A DNA stretch of 64,000 nt from Mesorhizobium sp. (GCF_004963255.1 NZ_SUGA01000006.1:1-64000); one strand, 5' to 3'; positions 39,374-48,585 are shown, numbered from the stretch's first letter. A program made the numbers and translations. Notes: generated by a model from the sequence alone, not told the origin.

Positions 39374-39435
39374 TGGCGCCTCGATTATATTCGGTTTGAC
39401 AATAAGGGAATATATCTACCTTGACTATAAGTATG
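39374..39435 (-). promoter_or_regulatory. nadABC promoter region with candidate NadQ operator (direct repeat)
   Basis: The only markedly AT-rich spot of the vitamin block. On the minus strand it holds two copies of a near-identical 11-mer, CTTATAGTCAA and CTTATTGTCAA, whose starts are 25 bases apart, and a TATAAT just before nadA. The gap lies between nadQ and nadA, where an autoregulated NAD-operon operator would be expected. The assignment to NadQ is inference. Confidence 0.55.
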
Positions 39436-40398
39436 TCAAGCCCGCGCCAGCGGTAATTTTGTCCCGGCGATAGCCCTGTCGTCGAGGACGGCATGCCGGA
39501 AGCGATAAAGCTTCGCCGGTCGGCCGCCCGTGTCGAGGGAGGTCTCCCCGGTCTCCTCAACAAGTTCCTGCTGCTCGACCAATCTCCGGAAGTTCGGCTT
39601 GTTGATCAGCCTGCCAGCCAAAGCTTCCACGGTTCGCTGCAGTTGCAGCAGCGTGAAGGAAGGCCGCATAAGCTCGAACACGACCGGCCGGTATTTGATC
39701 TTCGAACGCAGCCGCGCGATCCCGGTTGCCAGAATACGACGGTGGTCAGCGACCATTGGTTTGCCAGCCGCGGCCGCAATCGCGTCCCTGCCGCCACCGG
39801 CCTCCTCAATCAGAGCAGCTTCATAGAGCAACTCGTAGCGTTGGAGCGTGAGTTCCTCGTTCCAATGGCGGTCGTCGAAGCCGAAGGCTATCGCAGCGCG
39901 CTGCCGGCGCTCGCGTTGAGTGGTCGGCTCGCTGGCGCCGCCGGCCCACTCAATCAGGCGGGGCCGCAATCTATCGAGCAGCACAGGCGGCGTGCCGAAG
40001 CGGTGGTCCTCCCAGGGAAAATATTCGTACCAACTTTGCCAGCCGCACGCGGCCGAGTTCGTTGCCTGTTCCTTCCTGGTCAATGCGAGATAGCTGATTG
40101 AGATGACGCGCTGGTGGCGCTCAGTGCCGATGCGATCGCGATCGGCGAAGGTGTAGAGTTGCTCGATGTATCCAAGTGCATGGCCGGTCTGCTGCTCCAC
40201 CCACCCCCTCAAACCCGACTGCAGTGATCGATGCTCAAGGGCAAAAGGTCCAGAAGGGAGGGTGTCCGCATGACCGACTGTGAGGACACAGGGCTCACTG
40301 TCGTTTACGGCGACCACGACGGCAGTCAGGTCCACTTTGGCTTCGTCAGCTTTGACGGCGGCTTTGCCTTTCTTGGTTCTTCTTGTCTGAGGATCCAT
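39436..40398 (-). CDS. NadQ-like regulator of NAD synthesis (NUDIX-like domain plus winged helix)
   Basis: About 320 residues from the ATG at 40398 (an upstream TTG at 40422 is possible). The N-terminal domain (VDLTAVVVAVNDSEPCVLTVG...YIEQLYTFADRDR...VISISYLAL) has the fold pattern of a Nudix-like domain lacking a canonical Nudix box. The C-terminal part (FTLLQLQRTVEALAGRLINKPNFRRLVEQQELVEETGE) resembles the winged helix of NrtR-type regulators. COG4111/NadQ proteins next to nadABC in Rhizobiales are known NAD-operon repressors. The gene lies directly upstream of nadA in the same direction, separated by a candidate operator. Confidence 0.82.
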   Translation of the reverse strand: MDPQTRRTKKGKAAVKADEAKVDLTAVVVAVNDSEPCVLTVGHADTLPSGPFALEHRSLQSGLRGWVEQQTGHALGYIEQLYTFADRDRIGTERHQRVISISYLALTRKEQATNSAACGWQSWYEYFPWEDHRFGTPPVLLDRLRPRLIEWAGGASEPTTQRERRQRAAIAFGFDDRHWNEELTLQRYELLYEAALIEEAGGGRDAIAAAAGKPMVADHRRILATGIARLRSKIKYRPVVFELMRPSFTLLQLQRTVEALAGRLINKPNFRRLVEQQELVEETGETSLDTGGRPAKLYRFRHAVLDDRAIAGTKLPLARA

Positions 40399-40569
40399 GT
40401 TTGCGAAAGCGGGTTGGCCCAACGGAGCGCCTTAATCGATTGAATGTAACCTTGGAAGCCAGCACGTCAACACCGGAGTACTCAAGCGCTGTTTTTAGCT
40501 CTTCGCAGTCGCACAAAAATATGCCAAACGCGACACCCGCTGTTGGTAACGTAAGGGAAGGGGCCTCGG

Positions 40570-41406
40570 TTGAGCGCGGCTGGTGAGATAAAAGGGATGA
40601 CTCCTCCAGATATTCGATCGCGAAAAGGCCAGACGCCACTTGTATGCTTGACGGCCTACACCACGCCGGTCGCGAGGCTGCTCGATCGCCACTGCGACAT
40701 CGTTCTTGTCGGCGACAGCGTCGGCATGGTGCTGCACGGCCTGTCGTCGACGCTGGGGGTCACGCTCGACATGATGATCATGCACGGACAGGCCGTTCGC
40801 CGCGGCCTTGAACACGCGCTGATGGTCGTCGACCTGCCCTTCGGTTCCTACGAGGAAAGCCCAGAGCACGCTTTCGGCAACGCTGCGCGCGTGATGGGTG
40901 AGACCGGTTGTTCAGCGGTAAAGATCGAGGGCGGCGAGACCATCGCGGAAACCATCCGCTTCCTTACCGCGCGCGGCGTACCTGTCATGGCCCATGTGGG
41001 CCTGACGCCGCAGGCGGTAAACACGTTTGGAGGCTATCGTGTGCAGGGCCGGGGAGCCGATGCAGAGCGGATCAGGCGCGACGCCAGGGCGGTAACTGAA
41101 GCTGGCGCCTTCTCCTTGGTGCTGGAAAAGATACCGGAGCAGCTTGCACGGCAGATAACCGCCGATATCGACATACCCACCATCGGCATCGGTGCCTCGC
41201 CAGCTTGCGACGGCCAGATTCTGGTGAGCCACGATATGCTCGGGCTCTTCACCTCATTTCGGCCGAAGTTCGTCAAACGCTATGCCGAGCTCGGTGAGCA
41301 GGCTGAGGCGGCAATCGCCGCTTACGCCACCGATATGCGGAACCGGCACTTTCCGGCGGTCGAACATCTCTATGTCAACGCCTTGAAGGCCGGTGACTTC
41401 ACATGA
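40570..41406 (+). CDS. panB: 3-methyl-2-oxobutanoate hydroxymethyltransferase
   Basis: First committed enzyme of pantothenate synthesis (ketopantoate from 2-ketoisovalerate and methylene-THF). The 278-residue protein shows [39 protein letters not shown], and [23 protein letters not shown] with all ligand residues. The TTG at 40570 has an AAGGGG ribosome-binding site and matches the family N-terminus; an ATG at 40597 would remove nine residues. It overlaps panC by 4 bases and is divergent from nadQ. Confidence 0.94.
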   Translation: MSAAGEIKGMTPPDIRSRKGQTPLVCLTAYTTPVARLLDRHCDIVLVGDSVGMVLHGLSSTLGVTLDMMIMHGQAVRRGLEHALMVVDLPFGSYEESPEHAFGNAARVMGETGCSAVKIEGGETIAETIRFLTARGVPVMAHVGLTPQAVNTFGGYRVQGRGADAERIRRDARAVTEAGAFSLVLEKIPEQLARQITADIDIPTIGIGASPACDGQILVSHDMLGLFTSFRPKFVKRYAELGEQAEAAIAAYATDMRNRHFPAVEHLYVNALKAGDFT

Positions 41407-42311
41407 GCGTGCCGATCGCTCGAACCGTGAGCGAGCTGCGCGGCGTCGTTGCGCAATGGCGTCGCTCGGGTGCCACGATCGGTATTGTGCCGACCATGGG
41501 AGCCTTGCACGACGGGCATCTGAGCCTCGTGCGGAAGGCGCTCGAAAGGGCCGAGCGGGTGATCGTGACGCTGTTCGTAAACCCCAAGCAGTTCAACAGC
41601 CCCGCCGACCTGATTGCCTACCCTCGGACGGAAAGCGACGATGCTGCCAAGCTCGCTCTGCTGGGCACGCATCTGCTCTATGTGCCGGACACAGAGGAAA
41701 TGTACCAGGTGGGCTTCGCCACGGCCGTTTCAGTGTCCGGCATCAGCGAATGCCTTTGCGGCGCATTCCGGCTCGGCCATTTCAATGGCGTGGCGACGGT
41801 CGTGGCCAAGCTCTTCCTGCAGGCCGGCGCTGACTTCGCCTTTTTTGGCGAAAAGGATTTTCAGCAACTTCAGCTTGTCAGGCGCTTGGTCCGGGATCTC
41901 GACATTCCGATCACTATTGTGCCCTGTCCGACAGTCCGCGAAGCCGATGGTCTTGCGCTATCGTCGCGTAACGTGCGGCTCTCCCCAGCCCAACGCGCCA
42001 TTGCCCCAAAACTAGCATCGGTCCTGCTCGATACGGCCGAGCGGCTTGCACGCGGCTCCCCCATCCTGCCTACGCTTGATGAAGCGCGTGCAGCAATTCT
42101 GGCTGCCGGCTATCGCGAGCTCGAATACCTGGAGCTTCGCGGAGAAACAGACCTGCAATCGTTAGCAAGCCTTGACCGACCGGCACGCTTGCTTGCTGCG
42201 GCTTGGCTTGGCGACACGCGGCTCATCGATAACGTCGCAATATCACCCATCGGTAGTTGGTCAGGTGGGCGGAGCTCTCTCCAATCGGAAGCAGCACAGC
42301 AATTGCGGTGA
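41403..42311 (+). CDS. panC: Pantothenate synthetase
   Basis: Ligates pantoate and beta-alanine with ATP. The 302-residue protein has the nucleotide-binding [15 protein letters not shown] (HxGH motif), [35 protein letters not shown] and [11 protein letters not shown] motifs. It is coupled to panB by an ATGA overlap. An island-borne panCB pair with bio and nad operons is known from the M. loti R7A symbiosis island. Confidence 0.95.
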   Translation: MSVPIARTVSELRGVVAQWRRSGATIGIVPTMGALHDGHLSLVRKALERAERVIVTLFVNPKQFNSPADLIAYPRTESDDAAKLALLGTHLLYVPDTEEMYQVGFATAVSVSGISECLCGAFRLGHFNGVATVVAKLFLQAGADFAFFGEKDFQQLQLVRRLVRDLDIPITIVPCPTVREADGLALSSRNVRLSPAQRAIAPKLASVLLDTAERLARGSPILPTLDEARAAILAAGYRELEYLELRGETDLQSLASLDRPARLLAAAWLGDTRLIDNVAISPIGSWSGGRSSLQSEAAQQLR

Positions 42312-42409
42312 TGACGGCGGCGCGTCGTATGCCCTGCAGGGACAGGCCATCATTTAGAACCACGTCTCCGTCGGCTTCCAGCAACCTCCGCGAGGTACGC
42401 TAAGCGCAG

Positions 42410-43129
42410 ATGCATCGCGTATTTGAAACCTTGGTCGAGCAACTCTCTGCAAGCGTCGATGCCGTCGATCTCCATGAGGCAATGGCGTCCGCCGCAGCCG
42501 GGTTCGACTTTCCGCTCTTCGCTTATTTCACCTACCCATCCGCTTCCGGCGACAGGCCGCGATTGATCTCGAATTATCCATCATCATGGACATCACATTA
42601 CCTGCAACAGCGCTACCACAGCGTGGATCCCGTGATCCTGCGGGGACTGCGGGGCTGGGATACCTTCGACTGGGGTGTGGACCGCGATCACCGTTATTTG
42701 CCGACCTCTCAGCAGGAAGTCCTGGAAAAAGCAGCTGAGTTCGGCATTCGCGGCGGACTGACCATGTCGATGCATGATCATCGCGGCCGGTTCGCCGCAC
42801 TGACCTTCGCCTCCAACGAGGCGCATCCGCCATTTCTGAGGTCGCTGACGCGCTACGAAAAAGCAATGCAACTGGTTGCGATCAACGTTCATATCCATGC
42901 CCGGCGCAGGCTCGCCGAAGATTGCGTGGTAGATGGCATAATGCTCACCCGGCGGGAGTTCGAGTGCCTGAAATGGGCGGCGTGCGGCAAGTCGGCCTGG
43001 GATATCAGCCAGATTCTCGGTGTCTCGAAACGCACCGTGACCTTCCATCAGGAAAACGCCAAGGCGAAGCTTGGCGTGCGAACCATCAACCAGGCCGTAG
43101 TGCGGATGGCTGCTCGGGCGAGATCCTGA
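42410..43129 (+). CDS. traR: TraR-like LuxR-family quorum-sensing regulator
   Basis: A 239-residue AHL-responsive activator. The N-terminal autoinducer-binding domain holds the conserved WTSHYLQQRYHSVDPVILRG (Trp, Tyr, Asp, Pro of the AHL pocket) and W..FDWG. The C-terminal LuxR helix-turn-helix is LTRREFECLKWAACGKSAWDISQILGVSKRTVTFHQENAKAKLG split over residues 180-222. The ATG at 42410 follows an AAGCGCAG stretch. It lies just upstream of the AHL synthase gene, like traR-traI1 of ICEMlSym-R7A, where such a pair governs island excision. Confidence 0.88.
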   Translation: MHRVFETLVEQLSASVDAVDLHEAMASAAAGFDFPLFAYFTYPSASGDRPRLISNYPSSWTSHYLQQRYHSVDPVILRGLRGWDTFDWGVDRDHRYLPTSQQEVLEKAAEFGIRGGLTMSMHDHRGRFAALTFASNEAHPPFLRSLTRYEKAMQLVAINVHIHARRRLAEDCVVDGIMLTRREFECLKWAACGKSAWDISQILGVSKRTVTFHQENAKAKLGVRTINQAVVRMAARARS

Positions 43130-43144
43130 TCCTCTCCAAGTCTA

Positions 43145-43162
43145 GCTGTAAAGGTCTACAGG
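43145..43162 (+). promoter_or_regulatory. lux/tra-type box upstream of traI
   Basis: An 18-bp imperfect inverted repeat with arms CTGTA and TACAG (GCTGTAAAGGTCTACAGG), the pattern bound by LuxR/TraR proteins. It is 60 bases before the traI start, which would centre it near -42 of a class II-type promoter. Binding by the upstream TraR-like protein is inferred. Confidence 0.75.
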
Positions 43163-43221
43163 CTGCATTCATGACGGCTTTGCCCTTCGATTGCGTGGAC
43201 ACATCCCGCACGGAGACGACA

Positions 43222-43854
43222 ATGATGCAGCTGATAACACCCGACTGCTACGCCGAGTTTGCGAGCGAACTCAAGGAAATGCACGGACTTAGGTATCGGG
43301 TTTTCAAGAAGCGGCTCGATTGGGAAGTGCAGACCGAAGGCGAAATGGAAACGGACTCGTTTGACAGCCTGAACCCCGTCTACCTGCTTCTCAAGGGGTC
43401 CGATTGGCGAACTTGCGGCTGCGTCCGCCTTTTGCCGACCACCGGACCGACAATGTTGCGCGATACGTTTCCGACGCTGCTGGATGAGATGGTGGTCCCT
43501 GCGAGTGCCGATATCTGGGAGAGTAGTCGTTTCGCGCTCGATCTCCCTGCGACAGCGCCGAAGGCAGCTGGCGGCCTGGCCCAAGCAACCTACGAGCTCT
43601 TCGCGGGGATCATCGAATTCGGCTTGGCCAACAATCTCTCCGGGATCGTAACGGTGACAGATACGCGCATCGAAAGGATCCTTCGTCTCGCGACCTGGCC
43701 GTTGTCACGTATCGGACAGCCCAAGCAGGTCGGCAACACCGAGGCAGTCGCCGGCTTCCTCGATATTTCCTACGCCAGTCTCTTGCGCATCCGCTGGAGG
43801 GGACGCCTCAACGGGCCGGTGTTGTGGCAACCAGTTCTCATCCAATCGGCATAG
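43222..43854 (+). CDS. traI: TraI-like acyl-homoserine-lactone synthase (LuxI family)
   Basis: About 210 residues making AHL from SAM and acyl-ACP. The catalytic signature is visible: MHGLRYRVFKKRLDWEV (conserved R..VF...L.W), the Asp-containing DSFDSLNPVYLL, CGCVRLLPTTGPTMLRDTFP and IWESSRFALD (conserved E..R). The double ATG at 43222/43225 with a GGAG RBS is used as the start; the frame is open upstream but outside the family's N-terminus. It is located 92 bases after traR with a lux box in between, implying positive feedback. Confidence 0.92.
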   Translation: MMQLITPDCYAEFASELKEMHGLRYRVFKKRLDWEVQTEGEMETDSFDSLNPVYLLLKGSDWRTCGCVRLLPTTGPTMLRDTFPTLLDEMVVPASADIWESSRFALDLPATAPKAAGGLAQATYELFAGIIEFGLANNLSGIVTVTDTRIERILRLATWPLSRIGQPKQVGNTEAVAGFLDISYASLLRIRWRGRLNGPVLWQPVLIQSA

Positions 43855-44219
43855 CGCCTGCGGATGCTCAGCCGTGACTTGAGTTAAGTCTGCTCACGGC
43901 CGCCACCGCCGCCGTGAGGGTGAGCGGACCCGCCCCACGAGCTTTCGACTGTTCCGGTCGATTGGCTCGCGCGGCCGGACTTTGGATTTCCGTAGGCGCA
44001 ACCCGCAGTCCAGCGTGAGCACGCCAAAATGGCGCCCCTCCGCTTCGTCCAAAGAAGCCAACGTGGCTTCTGAGGTCGTCTTAGAATATTGGACCGGCCG
44101 CCGTGAGCGATCGCAACCTCAAAGCTTTGCCGGTATGCCGGTTTGGCCGGACCGTCGGCCAGTCGGAGCAGTCCCCCGATAAGGACCCGAGCTGACGCGC
44201 GGTCCAACAGCGCCCGAGC
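43855..44219. other. Stretch after traI, no supported gene
   Basis: Frames on both strands are short and unrecognised. Tra or fse-type genes that follow traI in known ICEs are not present. It probably contains old insertion debris. Confidence 0.4.
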
Positions 44220-44468
44220 CTATGCTTTGTGCATTACCGTTCGGTTGGCCATGTCGTCCAAGACCGCATGAAGAAGGCTTCCAACCTCCTGCGCAGCGAG
44301 CTCTGGCGCAATTCCTACATCGGACAATTGAATGAGCATTTTCTTGGCGGCACAGCGCCAGAACGCGCTCGCCGCCTCGCCGTTCTTGGTCTCGAGGGCC
44401 TGGGCGATACTTTCGACCAATATACGTCGCCGATGCAGCGGAAATACGCAAATGTTTGATTCATGCAT
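44220..44468 (-). CDS. Small DUF6074-like rhizobial protein
   Basis: An 82-residue protein starting MHESNICVFPLHRRRILVESIAQAL, with GEAASAFWRCAAKKMLIQLSDVGI and a helical C-terminus. The pattern (xVxxFPLxRRRxLV...NGEAAxxFWRxxAxxLxxQL) is that of the DUF6074 family common on rhizobial plasmids and islands. The ATG at 44468 is preceded by GAGGTGAT, a good ribosome-binding site. The function is unknown. Confidence 0.72.
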   Translation of the reverse strand: MHESNICVFPLHRRRILVESIAQALETKNGEAASAFWRCAAKKMLIQLSDVGIAPELAAQEVGSLLHAVLDDMANRTVMHKA

Positions 44469-45034
44469 CAATCACCTCACAGATTCAGTTCCACAAAGAA
44501 AAACACCGGCGTCTTCAAAAGAGCCCCGCTAGCGCGGTGACGGTTCGCGGCGACATGACGAGTTCCACTTCCCCATCGACAAGCCATTGGGAGATGAGCC
44601 GCCGGACCGCATATCCGGGACCGCACATAAGGTGAACCACCATTGCTCATCCGGCTGCATTTTCCTGGGCCGTTCGACGAGGCGTTCCAGCCGAATTGAC
44701 GTCCAATGACTTGATCTCTGAAAGGGCAGGGCGGTACGAATCACCCGACTGTTCCGCTGCTTACATTCCTGCGAGCTTGTGTATGAACGATTAAAGCGTG
44801 CCCGAGCCGTTCTTGGTGGCCGCCGCAGAAGGGAATCATGTCATCCGCTGCCTATCGTAGGCGGCGCGACTTCTAGCATGACTGCACTGCCCCGACAGGG
44901 CTTTGCAATCGCGCGTTTCGAAGCCTATGCTTTGGCATCGGCCGGCATTTACTTCGGTGCAGCCGACAGTAAGACGTACGCGCTCTTGCCCCGTTGGAAG
45001 AGAGCCTTGCCCGATCCCTCTTTCGCGACCAGGT
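44469..45034. other. Stretch between DUF6074-like gene and crp pseudogene
   Basis: No supported intact gene. A minus-strand fragment around 44529-44744 has a readable but unrecognised 71-codon frame, and short fragments upstream of 45035 may belong to the decayed crp-like gene. Confidence 0.4.
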
Positions 45035-45663
45035 GCTGAAGCCCTCACCCCGCAGGACTTCGCGCTTTTGCGACCATCGCTGCATCACGTCGAACCGGGC
45101 ATCAAGGACAAGTTGGAGGTCGCGCATCAGCCGATCAAGAACGTATATTTTCCCGAGAGGGGCATCGCGTCGGTGGTCGCCACCATGACCGGCGGGCGGC
45201 AAGGTGAAGTCGGCATTGTCGGCTATGACGGGATGAAAGGAATTGCCGTCATTCTCGGAAAGGAAAGCACTACCTGGCGCCTGCCGGTTGAAAACCTTCG
45301 CCCTGCGATTAGCCCGTCGCTTCGCACCTCAGTGCTGGACTATGCCCACGCGTTCCTCGTCCAATCATGCCGGACGGCACTGGTCAATGGCCACTCCAAG
45401 GTCGAAGAACGGCTGGCCCGCTGGCAGCTGATGGTCCACGACCGTGCGGAAGGAGATAAGATCCTCCCGACGCATGAATTTCTGGCGACCATGCTCGCGC
45501 CCACCGCCCGGGGTCACCACGGCCCTGCAAATGCTTGAGTATCGAGGACTGGTGCACGCCAAGCGCGGCGAGATCACGATCATCGACCGTGCCGGATTGA
45601 TAAAGCTCACACATGGCGCTTATGACAAGGAGGAGCAGCGTTATTTCGGCCTGGCCGCTGCCT
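45035..45663 (+). pseudogene. Crp/Fnr-family regulator, disrupted
   Basis: Recognisable pieces in order are LTPQDFALLRPSLHHVEPG, PIKNVYFPERGIASVVATM and GEVGIVGYDGMKGIAVILG (cNMP-binding-like domain), then AHAFLVQSCRTALVNGHSKVEERLARWQLMVHDR, and in another frame VTTALQMLEYRGLVHAKRGEITIIDRAGLIKLTHGAYDKEEQ (Crp winged helix). A deletion with frame change near 45290-45320 and a one-base loss near 45510 break it. Rhizobial proteins of this subfamily lack canonical cAMP residues. The copy is probably inactive. Confidence 0.78.
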
Positions 45664-45839
45664 GAAGCATGTCGGTTGAAACGGGTTCAGCCGACGTCTC
45701 CTTGCCCCTCACCAGGTCGCCCAAAAGCATCAGCGGTTTTGAACGAATCGCAGCGATTGTCCGCAATCGGACATAGGCTTGAAGGCGGTCGAATTCGTGC
45801 CATAAGTCGGGTTGGTCAGGGTTCAGGGAGGAATTCGTC

Positions 45840-46085
45840 ATGACCAATTCGTTTCACACCGTCACCGTCGAAAAAGCCGCAGAAGCCTATGTCCTTTCCA
45901 GGGGAAGGGTCCGCTTTCTCTCCATGGCGCAGGCGATCCGCGCCATCCGAACACTAATGCCGGCATGCAAGGCCACCGACCGCGAGTTGGAGGAACTGTT
46001 GGCGGCCGCTTCCTTCGTTCATGGCGTGCCCGTCGCCTTCGACACAAAAACAGCCGATGGTGTAGAACCACGGCTGCATTCCTAA
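45840..46085 (+). CDS. Small hypothetical protein
   Basis: An 81-residue protein starting MTNSFHTVTVEKAAEAYVLSRG, with an excellent GGGAGG ribosome-binding site 8 bases before the ATG. The composition is mixed, with a predicted helix (MAQAIRAIRTLMPACKATDRELEELLAAASF) and no membrane segment. It resembles unannotated small proteins common in Mesorhizobium. No function can be assigned. Confidence 0.62.
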   Translation: MTNSFHTVTVEKAAEAYVLSRGRVRFLSMAQAIRAIRTLMPACKATDRELEELLAAASFVHGVPVAFDTKTADGVEPRLHS

Positions 46086-46274
46086 GAGGGCATGCCGCGC
46101 CATGCAGACTGTCAGAGGGCATTCGTCAGATGGTAGTCCGCTAACTTAACTGCAGAGTCTAAAGGACGTGTTCCAGCATTGCGAACTCACCGATCGCTTT
46201 GTTGCCAAAGCTGCCAGCAAGCGATCGCCTCATCCAGCCGTTTGCACCATCTCATCACAGACATCATCGCGATG

Positions 46275-46664
46275 CTACCTGTCCAGCATATGTCCAGCAT
46301 TTCGCAAGGCGGCCAGAAGGAGCCTCGCATAGCCTGTGACATCGATCTGGGCCTGCATCGAAAGGGGCATGCTGGTCCAGTTCTCCAACGGTGCAATGAA
46401 AGGTGAGAAGGTGCCATTGACAAGGCAACAACAGCTAACAAGGCCCTCTCGGTCCAATGCCACCACACCGATCTTGTCGCCTGGATATCCAATGGCTGCG
46501 ACTCGCTGGACCTCCAGGTCACCGTCCACCCGCACGTCAAAAAGAAGGCTACCACGGCTCCTCGTGGCTATCTCAGCCGCCTTCTCATCAAAGCTTGAAG
46601 AGAGCAAGCGGACGCTTTCCACCGCCATCTGGAAAATCACCAAATCCAGTTCATTCACGGCCAT
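46275..46664 (-). CDS. Hypothetical protein
   Basis: About 129 residues from the ATG at 46664 (MAVNELDLVIFQMAVESVRLLSSSFDEKAAEIATRS). An in-frame ATG 14 codons upstream is possible. The middle part (VQRVAAIGYPGDKIGVVALDREGLVSCCCLVNGTF) has alternating hydrophobic strands. There is no signal peptide or transmembrane helix. I do not recognise it. Coding is plausible because the frame is long in a region otherwise full of stops, and codon use is natural. Confidence 0.5.
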   Translation of the reverse strand: MAVNELDLVIFQMAVESVRLLSSSFDEKAAEIATRSRGSLLFDVRVDGDLEVQRVAAIGYPGDKIGVVALDREGLVSCCCLVNGTFSPFIAPLENWTSMPLSMQAQIDVTGYARLLLAALRNAGHMLDR

Positions 46665-47225
46665 ATGGGCATTTCCGCGCAACGGGTGGTGATTGCAATG
46701 ACACATACTGCTTGTTCACAGATGTCGGTCACGAACGATCATTCGTCGGGTTCCGGTTCCGACCAACGGTGTCGCCACCTGATCGTGCTGCGGTTCGAAC
46801 CTTCCGAACGCGAGCCGAGCGCGCTATGAGGTTGGAGTCTAGGTCTCGGACCCTGCCTCGCGGCCTGCTCATCTTTGGCAGACCCGTTGCAACGCCGCCG
46901 CGATGGCGCAAACGCCAGATGACGCTGATCCATCGCTTGATCGTGAACTGAGCTTCTGAACACCATTGGGACAGCAGGGTGGAAGGGCTTGACCAACGCT
47001 GCCCCCGTTTTCCAAGAGGACCCGTCCTCGATTGAATCTTTCGAGCCCCGTGCAGCGCGCAGCCAAATGATGACCATCTGGACCCAGCTCGCAGACCGCA
47101 AGGCAAAGAGGGAACCTTCCAGGCAGCCAAGCTGCGTCGACGCAAAGAGCGGCCTTTGGAGTTCCCAGAATCGACCCTTCCATAGTTGCGACAGGCAACC
47201 ACTGCACGAGTGTGGGAGAGCGAAT
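46665..47225. other. Stretch upstream of dctA remnant, no supported gene
   Basis: Unrecognised short frames on both strands. A weak sigma-54-like match (TGGCAGACCCGTTGCA at 46875-46890) is present without a gene behind it. Confidence 0.4.
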
Positions 47226-47238
47226 CGCAAGCATTGCG
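47226..47238 (+). promoter_or_regulatory. Perfect palindrome upstream of dctA sigma-54 promoter, candidate DctD/enhancer site
   Basis: CGCAA-GCA-TTGCG, a 13-bp palindrome centred about 40 bases before the -24 element. dctA promoters in rhizobia have DctD enhancer sites upstream of the sigma-54 site. The assignment to DctD is inference from position and symmetry. Confidence 0.45.
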
Positions 47239-47269
47239 TGAGGTCCTGCGCGTTTTCCCCTCTTGCTAT

Positions 47270-47286
47270 TTGGCACATCGTTTGCG
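47270..47286 (+). promoter_or_regulatory. Sigma-54 (-24/-12) promoter of the dctA-like gene
   Basis: TTGGCACATCGTTTGCG matches YTGGCAC-N5-TTGC with GG and GC separated by the exact 10 bases. It lies about 80 bases before the GTG start of the dctA remnant, in the same direction, as expected for RpoN/DctD control of dicarboxylate transport. Confidence 0.82.
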
Positions 47287-47367
47287 CCGAAGTGGGCGCA
47301 GCGTTCGACCGGAGCACTGCATGGGAGAGGGAGGAGCCCCACCCCGATCCGGTCAAGGAGAGAGACG

Positions 47368-48585
47368 GTGTTGGTTCCAAGAGTTCCCCGCGCGATCTTA
47401 GCGCCCCGCAAGCGCCATTTTGCCCGGACCTACGTGCAGGTACTTGCCGCCATAATCCTGGGTGCCGCAATCGGCTATTTCCATTTGGAGACCGGCCACA
47501 GCCTGAAGCCGCTCTGCGATGCCTTCGTCGATGTCGTCAAGATAATCACCGTACCTGTCATCTTCCTGACAATGGCGACCGGCATTGCCGGCATGAGCGA
47601 TCTGCAGAAGGTCGGCCGAGTTGCCGCCAAGGCGATGGTTTATTTCCTTACCTTCTCGACGCTAGCACTCCTTGTCGGGCTGATTGTCGCGAATATCGTT
47701 CAGCCTGGCGCCGGCCTCAACATCGATCCGGCCTCGCTCGATGTCGAAGCCGTTAAGGGCTATGTGGCCACGGCTCACGAGCAGTCCGTGACCAGCTTCC
47801 TGATGAACATCATCCCGTCAACGATTGCCAGTGCCTTCGCGGAAGGCGACATCCTGCAAGTCTTGTTCCTCTCGGTCCTGTTCCTCTCGATCCTGTTCGG
47901 CGCGGTCTGCCGCTACAACGGCCGCTCGCTCTTCTCTCTCGTCCGATACATCAAGGACGAGCTGCTGCTCGCAATGTCCTCCTCAGAGGCCGCGCTGGCC
48001 TCGCTCATGGAGAAGATGGAAAAGGCCGGCGCCACGCATTCGGTCGTGGGTCTCATTCCATTCAATCTGGACGGCACGAATATGATGCTCGCCGCCCTTT
48101 TCATCGCCCAAGCGACGAAAACTGATCTCCCGATCGGCTGCCGGATCCTCATGCTGTTTGTCGCATTGTTCCCTTCGAACGGAACAACCCGCATTACCGG
48201 TGCAGGCCTCGTCACAATGGCTGCAACGCTCTTTCTTGTTCCGGCCGCACCGGTCACCTCCGTGGGGCTTATTCTTGGCGTCGATCAGCTTATGTCCGAA
48301 TGCCACGCGCTGACGGTTTTTCTCCGCAGCGTAGCGGCAACGCTGGCTGTCACCCGGTCCGGGGCGAGCGGGATAAACGACGATTCGGGGAGCGCCTCAC
48401 TAGCGGACCGTTCAGCGCTCTGGCGGTGGACGGTCAAGTCGCCCGGCGTGGTGAACACAATTCCCCGTGCGAACGACGCTCAGCTATTGGGGTGGACCCG
48501 ATGGCGCAAAGCCGTATTTGAGAAACCGCCAGATCGCACCGGCACCTGTGCGCCTGTAGCAACTGCGGGGCACGATCAAAACTGA
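47368..48585 (+). pseudogene. dctA: C4-dicarboxylate transporter DctA, degenerate with internal deletions
   Basis: The first ~190 residues match DctA well ([67 protein letters not shown]). After RSLFSLV the sequence jumps straight to [11 protein letters not shown], skipping about 75 residues (at least one transmembrane segment) of the normal protein. VIPTGYSFNLDGTN is shortened to IPFNLDGTN, and from about 48315 the C-terminus is out of register ([17 protein letters not shown]...). The frame remains open for 405 codons. The GTG at 47368 with AAGGAG RBS is used. It is almost certainly not a working transporter. Confidence 0.83.

Noticed and set aside
40346..40367. GTCAGCTTTGACGGCGGC, tts-like match
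   Set aside because: Lies inside the nadQ coding sequence and lacks the TCG-AAGCT core.
44457..44472. TTGAT-TCATGC-ATCAA resembling an FNR/FixK anaerobox
   Set aside because: Spacer is 6 instead of 4 bases and the site covers the start codon of the small DUF6074-like gene.
46875..46890. TGGCAGACCCGTTGCA, sigma-54-like site
   Set aside because: C-to-G change in the -24 element, and no supported gene lies downstream within 400 bases.
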